A stretch of 28,274 bases of DNA from an uncultured bacterium (GCA_949286295.1 CASECK010000108.1:1-28274); one strand, 5' to 3'. Counted from the stretch's first letter, positions 6,735-16,028 are shown. Translations and numbers: made by a program. Notes: a model not told the origin generated them from the sequence alone.

Positions 6735-8282
6735 ATGCGCCACATCGACCCCCAGAGCTGGAAGCAGGACCTGCCCGAATTCCAGGAAAAAACCGCCGCT
6801 TTTTACGCCGGGCAGCTGGACAAGGCCGCCTACAAGGGCTTTTCCGGCCTGTACGGCAGCTACGCCCAGAAGGGCGGACAGGCCAGTATGCTGCGCCTGC
6901 GGATGACCGCCGGACAGGTGACCCGGGAGAAGCTGGCCTTCACCGCCTGGGCCATCCGGACCTACCGCGTGCCCCGGGTCCACTTCACCACCTGTCAGAC
7001 CATCCAGCTGCACGACCTGCAGCCCGACGCCCTGTGCGCCATCATGTCCCAGGCCCTGGACGCGGGCATCGTCACCATGGGCGGCGGGGGCGACTTCCCC
7101 CGGAACGTGATGTGCTCCCCCCTGTCCGGCGTGGAGCAGGGCGAGTATTTCGATGTGCTGCCCTGGGCCCAGGCCGCCGGGGAGTACCTGATGCACTTCA
7201 TCAAGGCCGAGAAGCTGCCCCGGAAGCTGAAGGTCGGCTTTTCCAACTCCCCGGCCAACGTGACCCACGCCACCTACCGGGACCTGGGCTTTGCCGCCCG
7301 CGGTGACGGGACCTTCGACGTAGACAGCGCTGGAGGGCGGGGCAACAACCCCGGTCTGGGCGTAAAGGTGGCCGAGGGGGTGGAGCCGGGCAGGATTTTA
7401 TACTACATCAAGGCCATGTGGCTCACCTTCCGCGCCCACGGCAACTATGAACACCGGGGCCGGGCCCGCACCCGCTATATGCAGCAGGCCTGCGGCGGCC
7501 CCGAGGGCTATGCCCGGGCGTTCCAGGAGAAGTTGGAGCAGGTACTCGCCTCCGGCGAGGACCTGACGCTATCGCCGCCCGCCGCCCCCGCGGCCAAGGC
7601 CGGCGACGGCACCGTGGCCTCCGGCCCCCGGGTCATCCCCCAGAAGCAGGAGGGGCTGTACGCCGTGGCCTGGCACCCCATCGGCGGCCAGCCGGAGCCG
7701 GAGGTCCTGTGCGCCCTCAGCGACGCGCTGGAGGGCATCCCCGGCGCGGAGCTGCGCCTGAGCCCCGACGGGGGGGCCTATATCGTCAACCTCACCGGCG
7801 CCGAGGCCCGGCGGGTGCTGGAGCTCACCGCCGGCGGGGCGGAGAGCCTGTTTGAGACCTCGGTCAGCTGCATCGGCGGCCAGACCTGCCAGGTGGGGCT
7901 CCGGGACTCCCAGGGGCTGCTGCGCGCCTGCGTGGAGGCGGTGCGCGCCGCCGGCCTGCCCGGCGGAAGCCTGCCCCAGATTCACATCTCCGGCTGCCCC
8001 TCCTCCTGCGGCACCCACCAGACCGGCGTCATGGGCTTCCGGGGCGCCTCCAAGCTGGTGGGCGGAGCGCCCCAGAGCGCCTTTGCCTTCTTCCTGGGCG
8101 GCAGCGAGCGCCAGGGGGAGGAGGCCATGGGCCGGGAGCTGGGCGTTATGCTGGAGGAGCGCATCCCCGCCTTCTTGGTGGAGCTTGGCCGCCAGGTGGC
8201 CGCCAGCGGCCTGGACTTTGCCGCCTGGCGGCGGGCCGACCCGGAGGGAGTGGAGCGGGTGGCCGCCCCCTACCTGGCCTGA
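6735..8282 (+). CDS. Siroheme/[4Fe-4S] nitrite or sulfite reductase
   Basis: The 515-residue enzyme has the duplicated ferredoxin-like plus haem-binding layout of the NIR_SIR family. The N-terminal half has RVPRVHFTTCQTIQLHDL and GGGGDFPRNVMCSPL. The four cluster cysteines are C379 and C385 (C-X5-C in SCIGGQTCQVG) and C421 and C425 (C-X3-C in SGCPSSCG). These bind [4Fe-4S] bridged to siroheme for six-electron reduction of nitrite or sulfite. Residues about 315-335 form an Ala/Pro/Gly linker between halves. ATG 6735 is chosen for its AAGGAGGAA site; an earlier in-frame GTG has none. The electron donor and true substrate cannot be read from sequence. A chelate importer is transcribed divergently. 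Confidence 0.9.
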   Translation: MRHIDPQSWKQDLPEFQEKTAAFYAGQLDKAAYKGFSGLYGSYAQKGGQASMLRLRMTAGQVTREKLAFTAWAIRTYRVPRVHFTTCQTIQLHDLQPDALCAIMSQALDAGIVTMGGGGDFPRNVMCSPLSGVEQGEYFDVLPWAQAAGEYLMHFIKAEKLPRKLKVGFSNSPANVTHATYRDLGFAARGDGTFDVDSAGGRGNNPGLGVKVAEGVEPGRILYYIKAMWLTFRAHGNYEHRGRARTRYMQQACGGPEGYARAFQEKLEQVLASGEDLTLSPPAAPAAKAGDGTVASGPRVIPQKQEGLYAVAWHPIGGQPEPEVLCALSDALEGIPGAELRLSPDGGAYIVNLTGAEARRVLELTAGGAESLFETSVSCIGGQTCQVGLRDSQGLLRACVEAVRAAGLPGGSLPQIHISGCPSSCGTHQTGVMGFRGASKLVGGAPQSAFAFFLGGSERQGEEAMGRELGVMLEERIPAFLVELGRQVAASGLDFAAWRRADPEGVERVAAPYLA

Positions 8283-8320
8283 GCGTCCCCCTCCCCCGTT
8301 CTCATCGCCTCACCGCCGTT

Positions 8321-8358
8321 CCGGGCGGGCCGTCCTGTGGACGGCCCGCCCGGTTTTT
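8321..8358 (+). terminator. Terminator of the reductase gene
   Basis: A perfect 15-bp stem (8321-8335 with 8339-8353, loop TGT) is followed by TTTTTCTTTT. Confidence 0.9.
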
Positions 8359-8559
8359 CTTTTCTCCCTTGGACTTTTCTCATTTGAGAGGAGGGCGCTT
8401 TCGTCTCGTCATAATGCGACAGAACACGACGCTCTTTCCGCGGTAAAATAGGGCGGACCCCACTGTTGCACGCCTGCAATCAATGTTAAAATCACTTTAA
8501 ATACAGTCACTTTTTACATCGGCGCGGAGGCGCGGCTTTCCACTGGGAGGGAATCGGTC
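8359..8559 (+). promoter_or_regulatory. AT-richer leader before the surface locus
   Basis: The gap is relatively AT-rich at 8440-8515. It contains possible -10 elements at TAAAAT (8443-8448) and in GTTAAAATC and TTTAAAT (8485-8503), and a small dyad TTGCA-CGCC-TGCAA (8466-8479). I cannot choose a single promoter. No recognisable riboswitch is seen. Confidence 0.35.
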
Positions 8560-10002
8560 TTGGCAAAACAACGACGAAGGCTCGGCGGCCTGGCGGGCCT
8601 GAACACCGGACAAATCGGCGACTGCTACACCCGCATGGTCCTGCGCTCCGGCCAGGAAGTCTGGGCGGGCGGGCTGTGCGGAGAGAACCGGGGCAGCCTG
8701 TCCCGCTGCTATTTCCAGGGCCGCATCATCGGCCGGGGCCGGAAAGCCGGCCTGGCCGCCGGGCAGGGCGGTCAGGCCGGGTCCTGTTTCTGGGTGCGCG
8801 CCGGCGAAGAGGGCGGGGACTTCACCGACCCCCAGTACGCCCGGGAGGAGGCAGAGGCCTTCGCCCCCGGCTCTATAGAGCTGTCCGGCTTTGACACCGC
8901 CTCCGTCTGGCACCCCGGAGAGGCGGGCCAGGCCCCAGAGCTGTACGACCTCCCCCCAGAGGAGCCGGAGTGGGCGGACGGGCAGGTGGTGGAGATTGGG
9001 GACCGCCAGGAGCTGCTCGCCCTGGCTCAGCGGGTCAACCGGGGCGAGGCGGACGGCCGCACCCTCTACCGCCTGACAGCGGACATCGACCTGGGCGGCC
9101 GGAGCTGGACCCCCATCGGCCTGGACCCGGCCACCCCCTTCCAGGGCTGCTTTGACGGGGGCGGACACCTGATTTGCAACTTCGTACTCTCCGCCCGGAA
9201 GCACCCCAACGCCGGCCTGTTTGGCTGTGTGGGCAGCCAGGGGATGGTGCACAGCCTGCGCCTGGAGTGCGCGGTCATAGGCGCCGGGGCCGCCGCCGGC
9301 CCCCTGTGCGCCCTCAACCACGGCCAGATTGTCAACTGCGTCTGCCAGGCCCGGCTGGAGCCGTCCCGGTATACCGGCGGTCTGGTGGGCCAGAACAGCG
9401 GCGTGCTCCGGCGCTGCTGTTCCTTTGGAACAATCACCCCGGCCGCCCCCATCCCCTGGCCGCTGAGCGCGCTGCTGCTGTTGCTGCTGTGCCTGCCCGC
9501 GCCGCTGTTTTTCGCCTTCCACGCCCAGACCCAGGCCCAGGAGGTGTTCGCCCCGGTGATTTTGGACCCCAACGCCCTCCCCATCCAGCCGGACGGGCAG
9601 CCGCCCGCGCCGCCGCCCCAGCCAGAGCAGGAGGACACCGGCGCCAGCTTCGCCGTCAACGCCCAGATGCGCGTCAGCGCGGAAAACTACGCCGGCGCCG
9701 CCGGGCTGCGCTGTCCCGCCTGGAGCACCCGGGGCTTTGTGGCCACCGTGCGGGTGAGCGGGCAGGAGCTGGCCCGGGCGGGCTATCAGACCGGGGCGGA
9801 GTACGTCACCTTGTACCAGTCGGGCCTGATTCAGCCGGGCTACGGGGTGGACGTCATCACCCTGGGCCCGCTGCCCGGCGGCAGCGGCCTGCCCCCGGGG
9901 GAGTATGAGCTGTCCGTGCTGCTGGAGTTTTACGACGTGCAGACCAATGAGAAATCCTCGGTGAACACCGTGGTCCCCATGGAGGTCACCGTGACCTCAT
10001 AA
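8560..10002 (+). CDS. GLUG-repeat single-pass membrane protein (surface locus gene 1)
   Basis: The 480-residue protein starts at TTG 8560 after GGGAGG; the frame upstream has no ATG or signal peptide. Residues 8-300 contain GLUG-type repeats (GGLAGLNTGQIGDCYT, GGLCGENRGSLSRCYF, GGLVGQNSGVLRRCC). Between them is a segment resembling the linker common in GLUG proteins (LTADIDLGGRSWTPIG...FDGGGH). One membrane span lies at about 300-322. A Pro-rich linker then leads to a C-terminal beta-rich domain (about 365-480). Arg residues before the span predict the N-terminus inside and the C-terminus outside, which is odd for GLUG repeats. Its end is 27 bases before the giant gene. Function is unknown; a surface-assembly or anchor role is inferred. 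Confidence 0.75.
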   Translation: MAKQRRRLGGLAGLNTGQIGDCYTRMVLRSGQEVWAGGLCGENRGSLSRCYFQGRIIGRGRKAGLAAGQGGQAGSCFWVRAGEEGGDFTDPQYAREEAEAFAPGSIELSGFDTASVWHPGEAGQAPELYDLPPEEPEWADGQVVEIGDRQELLALAQRVNRGEADGRTLYRLTADIDLGGRSWTPIGLDPATPFQGCFDGGGHLICNFVLSARKHPNAGLFGCVGSQGMVHSLRLECAVIGAGAAAGPLCALNHGQIVNCVCQARLEPSRYTGGLVGQNSGVLRRCCSFGTITPAAPIPWPLSALLLLLLCLPAPLFFAFHAQTQAQEVFAPVILDPNALPIQPDGQPPAPPPQPEQEDTGASFAVNAQMRVSAENYAGAAGLRCPAWSTRGFVATVRVSGQELARAGYQTGAEYVTLYQSGLIQPGYGVDVITLGPLPGGSGLPPGEYELSVLLEFYDVQTNEKSSVNTVVPMEVTVTS

Positions 10003-10029
10003 ATCCATCCGGGAGAGGAGGGAGTGCAG

Positions 10030-13000
10030 ATGAACCGGAGATACCGGCCCCGCCGGCTGCTGCCCCGGTCCCGCCGCTGCTGGCGCCGGGGGGCGGCCTT
10101 TGCCCTGTGCGCCTGCCTGCTGCTCTCCCTGATTCCCGTCCCCGCCCTGGCGGTAAACCGGTACGGGGTGTCCTTTACCGACTATGACGGCGCCCCCATC
10201 CCCGTGTCCGGGACCCAGTCGGTCCCCGAGGGGGCCCGGCTGTACACCGCTTCGGAGCTGGAACAGGCCGGGGCCTCTGTCCCGCCTGGCGCGGGCTGCT
10301 CCTGGTACCTCTACTACCCCGGCGCGCCGGAGGAGGCCCCCTTCGGCCCCCTGCCCATCCCCGACCCGGTCCGGGAGGGGTACACCTTCCGGGACTGGGC
10401 GGCCCAGGGGGGCGGTGGGGACGGCATCCACACCGTGGCGGGGGACACCGTCTTTACCGCCCGCTACCATAGCGACAGCCAGTACGTGCTCAGTCTCTAC
10501 TACCAGTTTGCCAACCAGGACAGCACGGTGGCCGCTGAGACCACCACCATCCCCTTCTCCTGGCAGGAGGACTTCTCCATCCCCCTGCCCGACTCCCCGG
10601 CGCTGGCCGGACTGTCCCCCGCCATCCTGGCGGGAGAGGGGGCCACGGAGCAGGCCCAGCAGGCCGCCGCCGCCCTGTCCGCCCTGCTCCAGGGCGGCGC
10701 CTTCTCCGGCGGGATGGACGACGGCTTTTTGTCCCTGTGCCGCGCGGCCGGCTTTGTGGCCTGGGACGAGGGGGCCGGGGACTATCTTCAGGACGAGGAC
10801 GGAAACGTCCACATCTCCATCCCGGTCACCTACTCGGTGACCGGCACGGTGTCCTTCCAGGTGGCCTATCTCCTCCAGGACCCGGAGGGGGAGGGCTACA
10901 CCTGGGAGGGGACCGCCACCGGGTCCGTCCAGGGCACCACCCGGGTCAGCCTGGATGCGCTGGGGCTGACCCGCCGCTACCCGGGCTTTGCCCTGACGGC
11001 GGCCTCGGCGGAGGACGCGGACAGCTGCACCGTCAACGCCGACGGCTCCAGCACCATCCAGCTGTACTACGACCGAAACGTCCGCTATATCTATTATGAG
11101 ATGAACGGCGGCAATGTCAAGGACCCGGTGCCCCTGCGCTATGGGGCGGATATCCCCGCCTGGGCCGCCGACGGCAGCGGCGCCACCCGCACCGGCTACC
11201 GCTTTGCCGGATACCAGTGGCTGGACGGCCAGGGCCAGCCCCTGGCGGAACCCCCCGCCCAGATGCCCGACCAGGACCTGTGGCTGTCCGCCAGGTGGCA
11301 GGCGGCGGACACCACCGTCACCCTGGCCTACTGGCTGGAGAACGCCAACGACGGCGGCTATACCCTGGCCGGCCAGCTGACCATCCCGGCCGTCACCGGC
11401 CAGAGCGTGGGCTATGACTGGGGCAGCGGCGGCGTGGATGTGCCCGTCAACGCCTACACCGCCGCCTCCTATATGGCCCAGGCCGGCATCCCGGATGGGG
11501 ACTACTTCTCCTTCTCCACCAGCGACAGCAACAACTCCGGCGCGGAAGGGTTCGTCCTCAAGACCGCGGACGCCGGCGGCGGCACCGTCGTCAACCTGGG
11601 CTTCACCCGCAACCGGTACACCCTGATGTTCCACTTAGGGCGGGTGGAGGGGGGACTCATCCGGCAGTACCAGGTCTCCACCGGCGGCAACAGCGCCCCG
11701 GGGGCCGGCCTGGACGACTGGCAGAGCGGCTACTCCGGCTGGGAGCGGGTGTATAACGACGCCACCTTGGAGATGGGAGGAGGCTTCTCCATCGACAACG
11801 ACAGCTGCTACACCATCACCGCCAAATACGGGGCCTATATCTCCCACCTGTGGCCCGCCCCCTCGGACGAGCGGATTGGCTCCAACCGCTCCTACTGGAA
11901 CCCGCTGGGCCGCAGCTACACCCTGGTCACCTGGGGCACCCACTCCGCCAGCGGCTACTACCAGACCCACGACAACAAAAACATCATGGGGGTCTACGCC
12001 ACCATGTCCGCCGAGCTCATCATCGACCCCGCCCGGCCAGAGCAGGCCCACCATCTGACCGGCTACTGGCAGGAATCCGCCCCGGAGCTGACCCACCACT
12101 ATATGTTCGAGGCCGTGCCCGGCGCGCCGGCGGAGGAGACCGTGGCCTTTGGGGACTATGCCGGCCACGCCGCCGACATGGCCGTCCAGGGCAGGCAGGA
12201 GGTGACCCCCGCCCAGGACGGGAACCTGCGGTTTTACGAGTACGAGACCGCCGCCGTACGCACCACCAACACCCCCCAGAATCAGAACGCCCCCTCCTTC
12301 TCCAACGTCATCTACCAGTACGGCTGCCACAGCGGCAGCGACGTCTATTTCTTTTACACCTACACCGACTACACCCTGACCTATCAGGAGAACAACCCCG
12401 ACCTGTCCAGCGGCGCCGCCGCCGGGACCAGGACGGTGTCCTTCCACTATGTGGACGGCCTGCCCCTGGCCCAGCTGCTACAGGCCGGGGGGGTGGACTA
12501 TGACTACGCCCCCTGGCCCCCCTACATCTCCTCCTACGGCAACGCCTACACCTTCAGCGGCTGGTATCAGGACGCGGACTGCACCTTCCCAGTGGACTGG
12601 GACACCCTGGCCGCGGACTCCAACCTCAACGTCTACGCCGGCTGGACCGCCCCCACCTTTACCATCACCCTCCGGGTGCCCGGCGGCACGCTGCCCCCCG
12701 AGACGGTGGCCGAGCTTGCAGAAACCTACAGCCTCTCCTCCGCCCAGGGCACGGTGGACGGCCAGCCGGCCGTCATCTACACCGTCTCCGGCGTCCCCGG
12801 CGGCACCCGCTCGGACGCTGTGGTGGAGCAGTTCCGCGGAGCGGTGAGCGATTACAGCCTGGCCTTTGACTACTGGGGCTACCTGGTGGACGGCCAGGAG
12901 CAGCGCTACCTGTTCGACAGCTCCCAGCGCATCGTCTCCGACCTGGAACTCACCGCCCGCTGGAAGACGGAGTACACCGGCCAGTACACCGTGCGCTACC

Positions 13001-15330
13001 TCACCGATGTCAGGCCGGACGGCTGGGACAGCGCCCTGGGCAGCGTGGACATCGGGGGCGTCCCCCACTACCGCCTGCTGCCCGACGAGACGGTCACCGG
13101 CGTGGCCGTCGGCTCCTCGGTGACGGTGACCGCCCAGGCGGTGGACCACTACCTGTCCCGCAGCGGCCAGCTCACCGGCCCGGTGGCCGCCCCTGTCCAG
13201 GGGCAGAGCGCCACGGTGTTCCACTTCCTCTATGACCGAATCTCCGCGGAGAACGTCACCTACTTCGTCCACTACGTCCGGGACGTGGGGGTGGACTACG
13301 CCCGGGGCGAGCCGCCCGGCGGCGCCATCCGCCTGGCCCCGGACAAGGAGGCGTCCGTCCCCTCGGCCTCCCTGTCCCTGAGCACCTGCGTGTCAGAGCA
13401 GGCCCCGGTGATTCCCGGCTACAGCCCCCGGGACAGCTGGAGCGCCACCTTCCCCCTGTCCGGGAACGAGGCGGAGAACCATCTGTATTTCTACTACGTC
13501 TCCAACTCCTACCAGTTCCCCTTCCGGGTCATCTACCACTTTGAGAGCCGGGAGGGCTATCTCCCCTCGGACACCCTGACCCTCTCCGGGCAGGAGGCCC
13601 TGGGGAAGGTGCTGTACGCCCGGGACCTGGCCGTCCGCTACCGGGATTACTTCACCAGCCCGGACCTGGCCCCGCTGCTTGATGAGCTGGACGCGCGGAT
13701 GGTGGGGCACACGCCCGACTGGGATATCAGCGGCAGCTCCCTGATGATTCGCAACCCGGACACCGCCGGGGGCGGCGGCACGGTCAACGACCTGCATCTC
13801 TATTTCAAGCGGGGCAGCTACCAGCTATCCTACGACTTAAATCCGCCCCAGGGGGCCGCCTGGCCGCCCCAGTGGCCGCAGGCGGACAGCTTCCTCACCC
13901 CCGGGGCGGACGGACAGACCTATACCCAGACCGTCCTCTACCCCGACCCCGCCGGCCTGCCCTCCTCCGGCCCCCAGTCGGTGACCCACGGCTTTCTGTC
14001 CTGGAACACCGCCCCTGACGGGACCGGGGCGGACTACCCCCTATCCCAGCTATCCGGTGCCCCCTGGTATCAGGAGGGGGGCGTGTATGAGGACGTCCGG
14101 CTGTACGCCCAGTGGGAGGAGAAGCTCACCGTCTCCTTCCTGCTCCGGGGCGGGCGCTGGACGGACGGGGACTCCGGCCCCTTTTATCCCCAGGGCAATG
14201 GACAATATCTGACCTATGCCGCCCGGGGGGAGCGGGCCAGCCAGCCCTCCGACCCGGTCTTTGACGGGGGCGGAGCGGCTTACTCCTTCCTGGGCTGGAG
14301 CCAGACCGACCCGGCGCAGTTCACCGGTGAAAACGGCCGGGTGGACATTGTGGCCTTCCAGAGCCGCTATCAGTTCGACTTCACCCTGCCCCTCACCCAG
14401 TCCACCGTCCTCTACGCGGTGTGGGACCCGGACGTGACCACCTTTGCCGTGCACAAGACCGACGCGGGCGCGCAGCCCCAGCCCCTGGCCGGGGCCCAGT
14501 TCACCCTGGAGCGCCTCCAGGCCAGCGTGACGGCCGCGCCGGAGGGGGGATACGACTATCAGCTGACCCTCGACCCGGAGACGGGGCAGCCCGTCCCCGA
14601 TTCCTCCTTCCCCGTCCGGAGTCTGACCACCGGGGCGGACGGCCTTGGCCTTTTCTCCAATCTCCCGGCGGGCTACTACCGGCTCACCGAGGCCTCGCCC
14701 CCGGAGGGCTACGCCCCGGCGGCGGACAGCGTGCTGCTGTACGCCCCCTACGCCGGCCAGCCCGGGCTGGTGGCGGACGTCCCCGGCGTTTCGGGGGAGG
14801 CGGACGGCTCCCGGCTGGACCTGACGGTGGAGAACACCCCCCAGTACAGCGTCACCCTCACCGCCCCCAGCGCCCTCACCTTCTCCTACTACCCCCCGGA
14901 TTTGATTTGGAACCCGGAGAAGCTCCAATACCAGACTCTGGACGGACAGAGCGGCTCCTGGTCGGCGCAGGCGCAGCCGGAGGGGAGCGAGCCGTCCATC
15001 ACGGTGTCCAACCACTCCCTCTCCCCCGACCCTCTTCAGGTGGAGGTGGAGCTGGCCTACGACGGGGCATACGCCTATCTGCTCCCCCTGAGCGCCCTGG
15101 AGACACCGGAGGGCTATGTGGAAACTGGGGACGGCGGCTCCCGGGTCTGGAGCGGCGCGCTGGAACAGGGGGGCGAGGCCCAGTTTATCCTGCGCATCCA
15201 GCCCCTGGCTCCGGGGCAGATTCTCCCGGAGGAGGCGGTCCCCGCAGGGGTCCTCACCGTCCGAATCCGGCGCGGAACCCGCGCCCGGCGGCGCAAACAG
15301 GTTAAACACGGCGGGGCAGGGCCGGTTTAA
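10030..15330 (+). CDS. Giant secreted repeat protein with InlB/Flg_new-like repeats and a SpaA/Cna-B domain (surface locus gene 2)
   Basis: This 1766-residue protein starts at ATG 10030 (GGAGGG site; GTG 10024 is an alternative). An Arg-rich signal peptide ends near A41 (PVPALA). Many degenerate InlB-B/Flg_new-like repeats follow, recognisable by endings such as GYTFRDW, GYRFAGYQW, YTFSGWYQDADC and YSFLGWSQ, each followed by a Y-A-x-W type strand. YTVRYL and VTYFVHYV segments resemble MucBP-type units. Residues about 1470-1604 form a SpaA/Cna-B domain with HKTDAG (K1476), LTEASPPEGYAP (E1554) and TVENTP (N1602), a plausible isopeptide triad. Residues 1605-1766 match the next gene's product. 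There is no LPXTG or C-terminal membrane span; the tail is basic. A role as adhesin or filament-tip protein is inferred. Confidence 0.82.
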   Translation: MNRRYRPRRLLPRSRRCWRRGAAFALCACLLLSLIPVPALAVNRYGVSFTDYDGAPIPVSGTQSVPEGARLYTASELEQAGASVPPGAGCSWYLYYPGAPEEAPFGPLPIPDPVREGYTFRDWAAQGGGGDGIHTVAGDTVFTARYHSDSQYVLSLYYQFANQDSTVAAETTTIPFSWQEDFSIPLPDSPALAGLSPAILAGEGATEQAQQAAAALSALLQGGAFSGGMDDGFLSLCRAAGFVAWDEGAGDYLQDEDGNVHISIPVTYSVTGTVSFQVAYLLQDPEGEGYTWEGTATGSVQGTTRVSLDALGLTRRYPGFALTAASAEDADSCTVNADGSSTIQLYYDRNVRYIYYEMNGGNVKDPVPLRYGADIPAWAADGSGATRTGYRFAGYQWLDGQGQPLAEPPAQMPDQDLWLSARWQAADTTVTLAYWLENANDGGYTLAGQLTIPAVTGQSVGYDWGSGGVDVPVNAYTAASYMAQAGIPDGDYFSFSTSDSNNSGAEGFVLKTADAGGGTVVNLGFTRNRYTLMFHLGRVEGGLIRQYQVSTGGNSAPGAGLDDWQSGYSGWERVYNDATLEMGGGFSIDNDSCYTITAKYGAYISHLWPAPSDERIGSNRSYWNPLGRSYTLVTWGTHSASGYYQTHDNKNIMGVYATMSAELIIDPARPEQAHHLTGYWQESAPELTHHYMFEAVPGAPAEETVAFGDYAGHAADMAVQGRQEVTPAQDGNLRFYEYETAAVRTTNTPQNQNAPSFSNVIYQYGCHSGSDVYFFYTYTDYTLTYQENNPDLSSGAAAGTRTVSFHYVDGLPLAQLLQAGGVDYDYAPWPPYISSYGNAYTFSGWYQDADCTFPVDWDTLAADSNLNVYAGWTAPTFTITLRVPGGTLPPETVAELAETYSLSSAQGTVDGQPAVIYTVSGVPGGTRSDAVVEQFRGAVSDYSLAFDYWGYLVDGQEQRYLFDSSQRIVSDLELTARWKTEYTGQYTVRYLTDVRPDGWDSALGSVDIGGVPHYRLLPDETVTGVAVGSSVTVTAQAVDHYLSRSGQLTGPVAAPVQGQSATVFHFLYDRISAENVTYFVHYVRDVGVDYARGEPPGGAIRLAPDKEASVPSASLSLSTCVSEQAPVIPGYSPRDSWSATFPLSGNEAENHLYFYYVSNSYQFPFRVIYHFESREGYLPSDTLTLSGQEALGKVLYARDLAVRYRDYFTSPDLAPLLDELDARMVGHTPDWDISGSSLMIRNPDTAGGGGTVNDLHLYFKRGSYQLSYDLNPPQGAAWPPQWPQADSFLTPGADGQTYTQTVLYPDPAGLPSSGPQSVTHGFLSWNTAPDGTGADYPLSQLSGAPWYQEGGVYEDVRLYAQWEEKLTVSFLLRGGRWTDGDSGPFYPQGNGQYLTYAARGERASQPSDPVFDGGGAAYSFLGWSQTDPAQFTGENGRVDIVAFQSRYQFDFTLPLTQSTVLYAVWDPDVTTFAVHKTDAGAQPQPLAGAQFTLERLQASVTAAPEGGYDYQLTLDPETGQPVPDSSFPVRSLTTGADGLGLFSNLPAGYYRLTEASPPEGYAPAADSVLLYAPYAGQPGLVADVPGVSGEADGSRLDLTVENTPQYSVTLTAPSALTFSYYPPDLIWNPEKLQYQTLDGQSGSWSAQAQPEGSEPSITVSNHSLSPDPLQVEVELAYDGAYAYLLPLSALETPEGYVETGDGGSRVWSGALEQGGEAQFILRIQPLAPGQILPEEAVPAGVLTVRIRRGTRARRRKQVKHGGAGPV

Positions 15331-15363
15331 TGATATTCAAGACAGTTGAAAGGAGAATCATTC

Positions 15364-16017
15364 ATGAAAAAATGTCTGGCACTTGCGCTCTCTTTGTGCC
15401 TGGCGGCGAGCATGAGCATCCTGTCCTCCTGGGCGACCTACCTGGAGGATGACAACCATTTCACCGGCGACACCGTCTCCGTCTCCACGGATTCCGGCCC
15501 CCAGAACGCCGGCATCAACGCCAGCACGGTGACGGATTCGGAGATCGCCTCCCAGGACGTGACCGTCAAGCTTCAGACCTCCGGCTCCCAGACCACCACC
15601 CATGTGTACGCCATCAGCTACAGCGCCACAGAGCTCACCTTTACTTATCAGCAGGGCGGCAGCCGCACCTGGAACCCGGAGAAGCTGCAATACGACATCG
15701 CCGGAGACGGCGGACAGTGGAACGCGCAGACTCAGGCCATCACCGTCACCAACTACTCCGACCTGCCCGTGGACGTCACCGCCGCCGTGGGCGCCAACAC
15801 CATTGAAACCGGAAACGTCACCGTCACCGCCGAGGTGACCGGTCAGACGGGCGTCAGCACCCTGGCTCTTGCCTCCGCCTATGACGGCGGCACCACGGGC
15901 ACGGCGAAATCCGGCACCTTCGACGTCAAAATCGACGGCAAGCCGTCCACCGAATATCTGACCGCCAGCGAGCTGGTCAAGCTCACGCTGACCGTCGCCA
16001 AGCACGAGGAACCCTGA
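15364..16017 (+). CDS. Small secreted protein, paralogous to the C-terminal domain of the giant protein (surface locus gene 3)
   Basis: The 217-residue product has a signal peptide (MKKCLALALSLCLAASMSIL, cleavage near SSWA) and a Thr/Ser/Val-rich, beta-predicted mature chain. ATG 15364 follows AAAGGAG. Residues about 85-140 (LTFTYQQGGSRTWNPEKLQY, then ITVTNYSDLPVDVTA) align with the C-terminal domain of the giant protein (LTFSYYPPDLIWNPEKLQY, then ITVSNHSLSPDPLQVEVEL). This suggests a major structural subunit whose fold is repeated once at the end of a large partner. Only one cysteine is visible, in the signal peptide, and no cell-wall anchor is seen. I do not recognise a named family. Confidence 0.78.
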   Translation: MKKCLALALSLCLAASMSILSSWATYLEDDNHFTGDTVSVSTDSGPQNAGINASTVTDSEIASQDVTVKLQTSGSQTTTHVYAISYSATELTFTYQQGGSRTWNPEKLQYDIAGDGGQWNAQTQAITVTNYSDLPVDVTAAVGANTIETGNVTVTAEVTGQTGVSTLALASAYDGGTTGTAKSGTFDVKIDGKPSTEYLTASELVKLTLTVAKHEEP

Positions 16018-16028
16018 CCTTCCCCGCC

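Noticed and set aside
6573..7268. N-terminal extension of the binding-protein frame
   Set aside because: The extension is antisense to the reductase. The lipoprotein signal and ribosome site at 6572 define the start.
8359..8559. c-di-GMP riboswitch or invertible promoter before the surface locus
   Set aside because: Neither the conserved riboswitch core nor a pair of long inverted repeats was found; only a 5-bp dyad is present.
9997..11634. 545-codon minus-strand open frame opposite the giant surface gene
   Set aside because: It is rich in Gly/Ala/Val/Arg with no domain, lacks a ribosome site and lies antisense to a convincing secreted protein. High GC at third positions produces such frames here.
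15300..15330. LPXTG-type sorting signal at the end of the giant protein
   Set aside because: The last residues are basic without an LPXTG-like motif or hydrophobic span in this frame.
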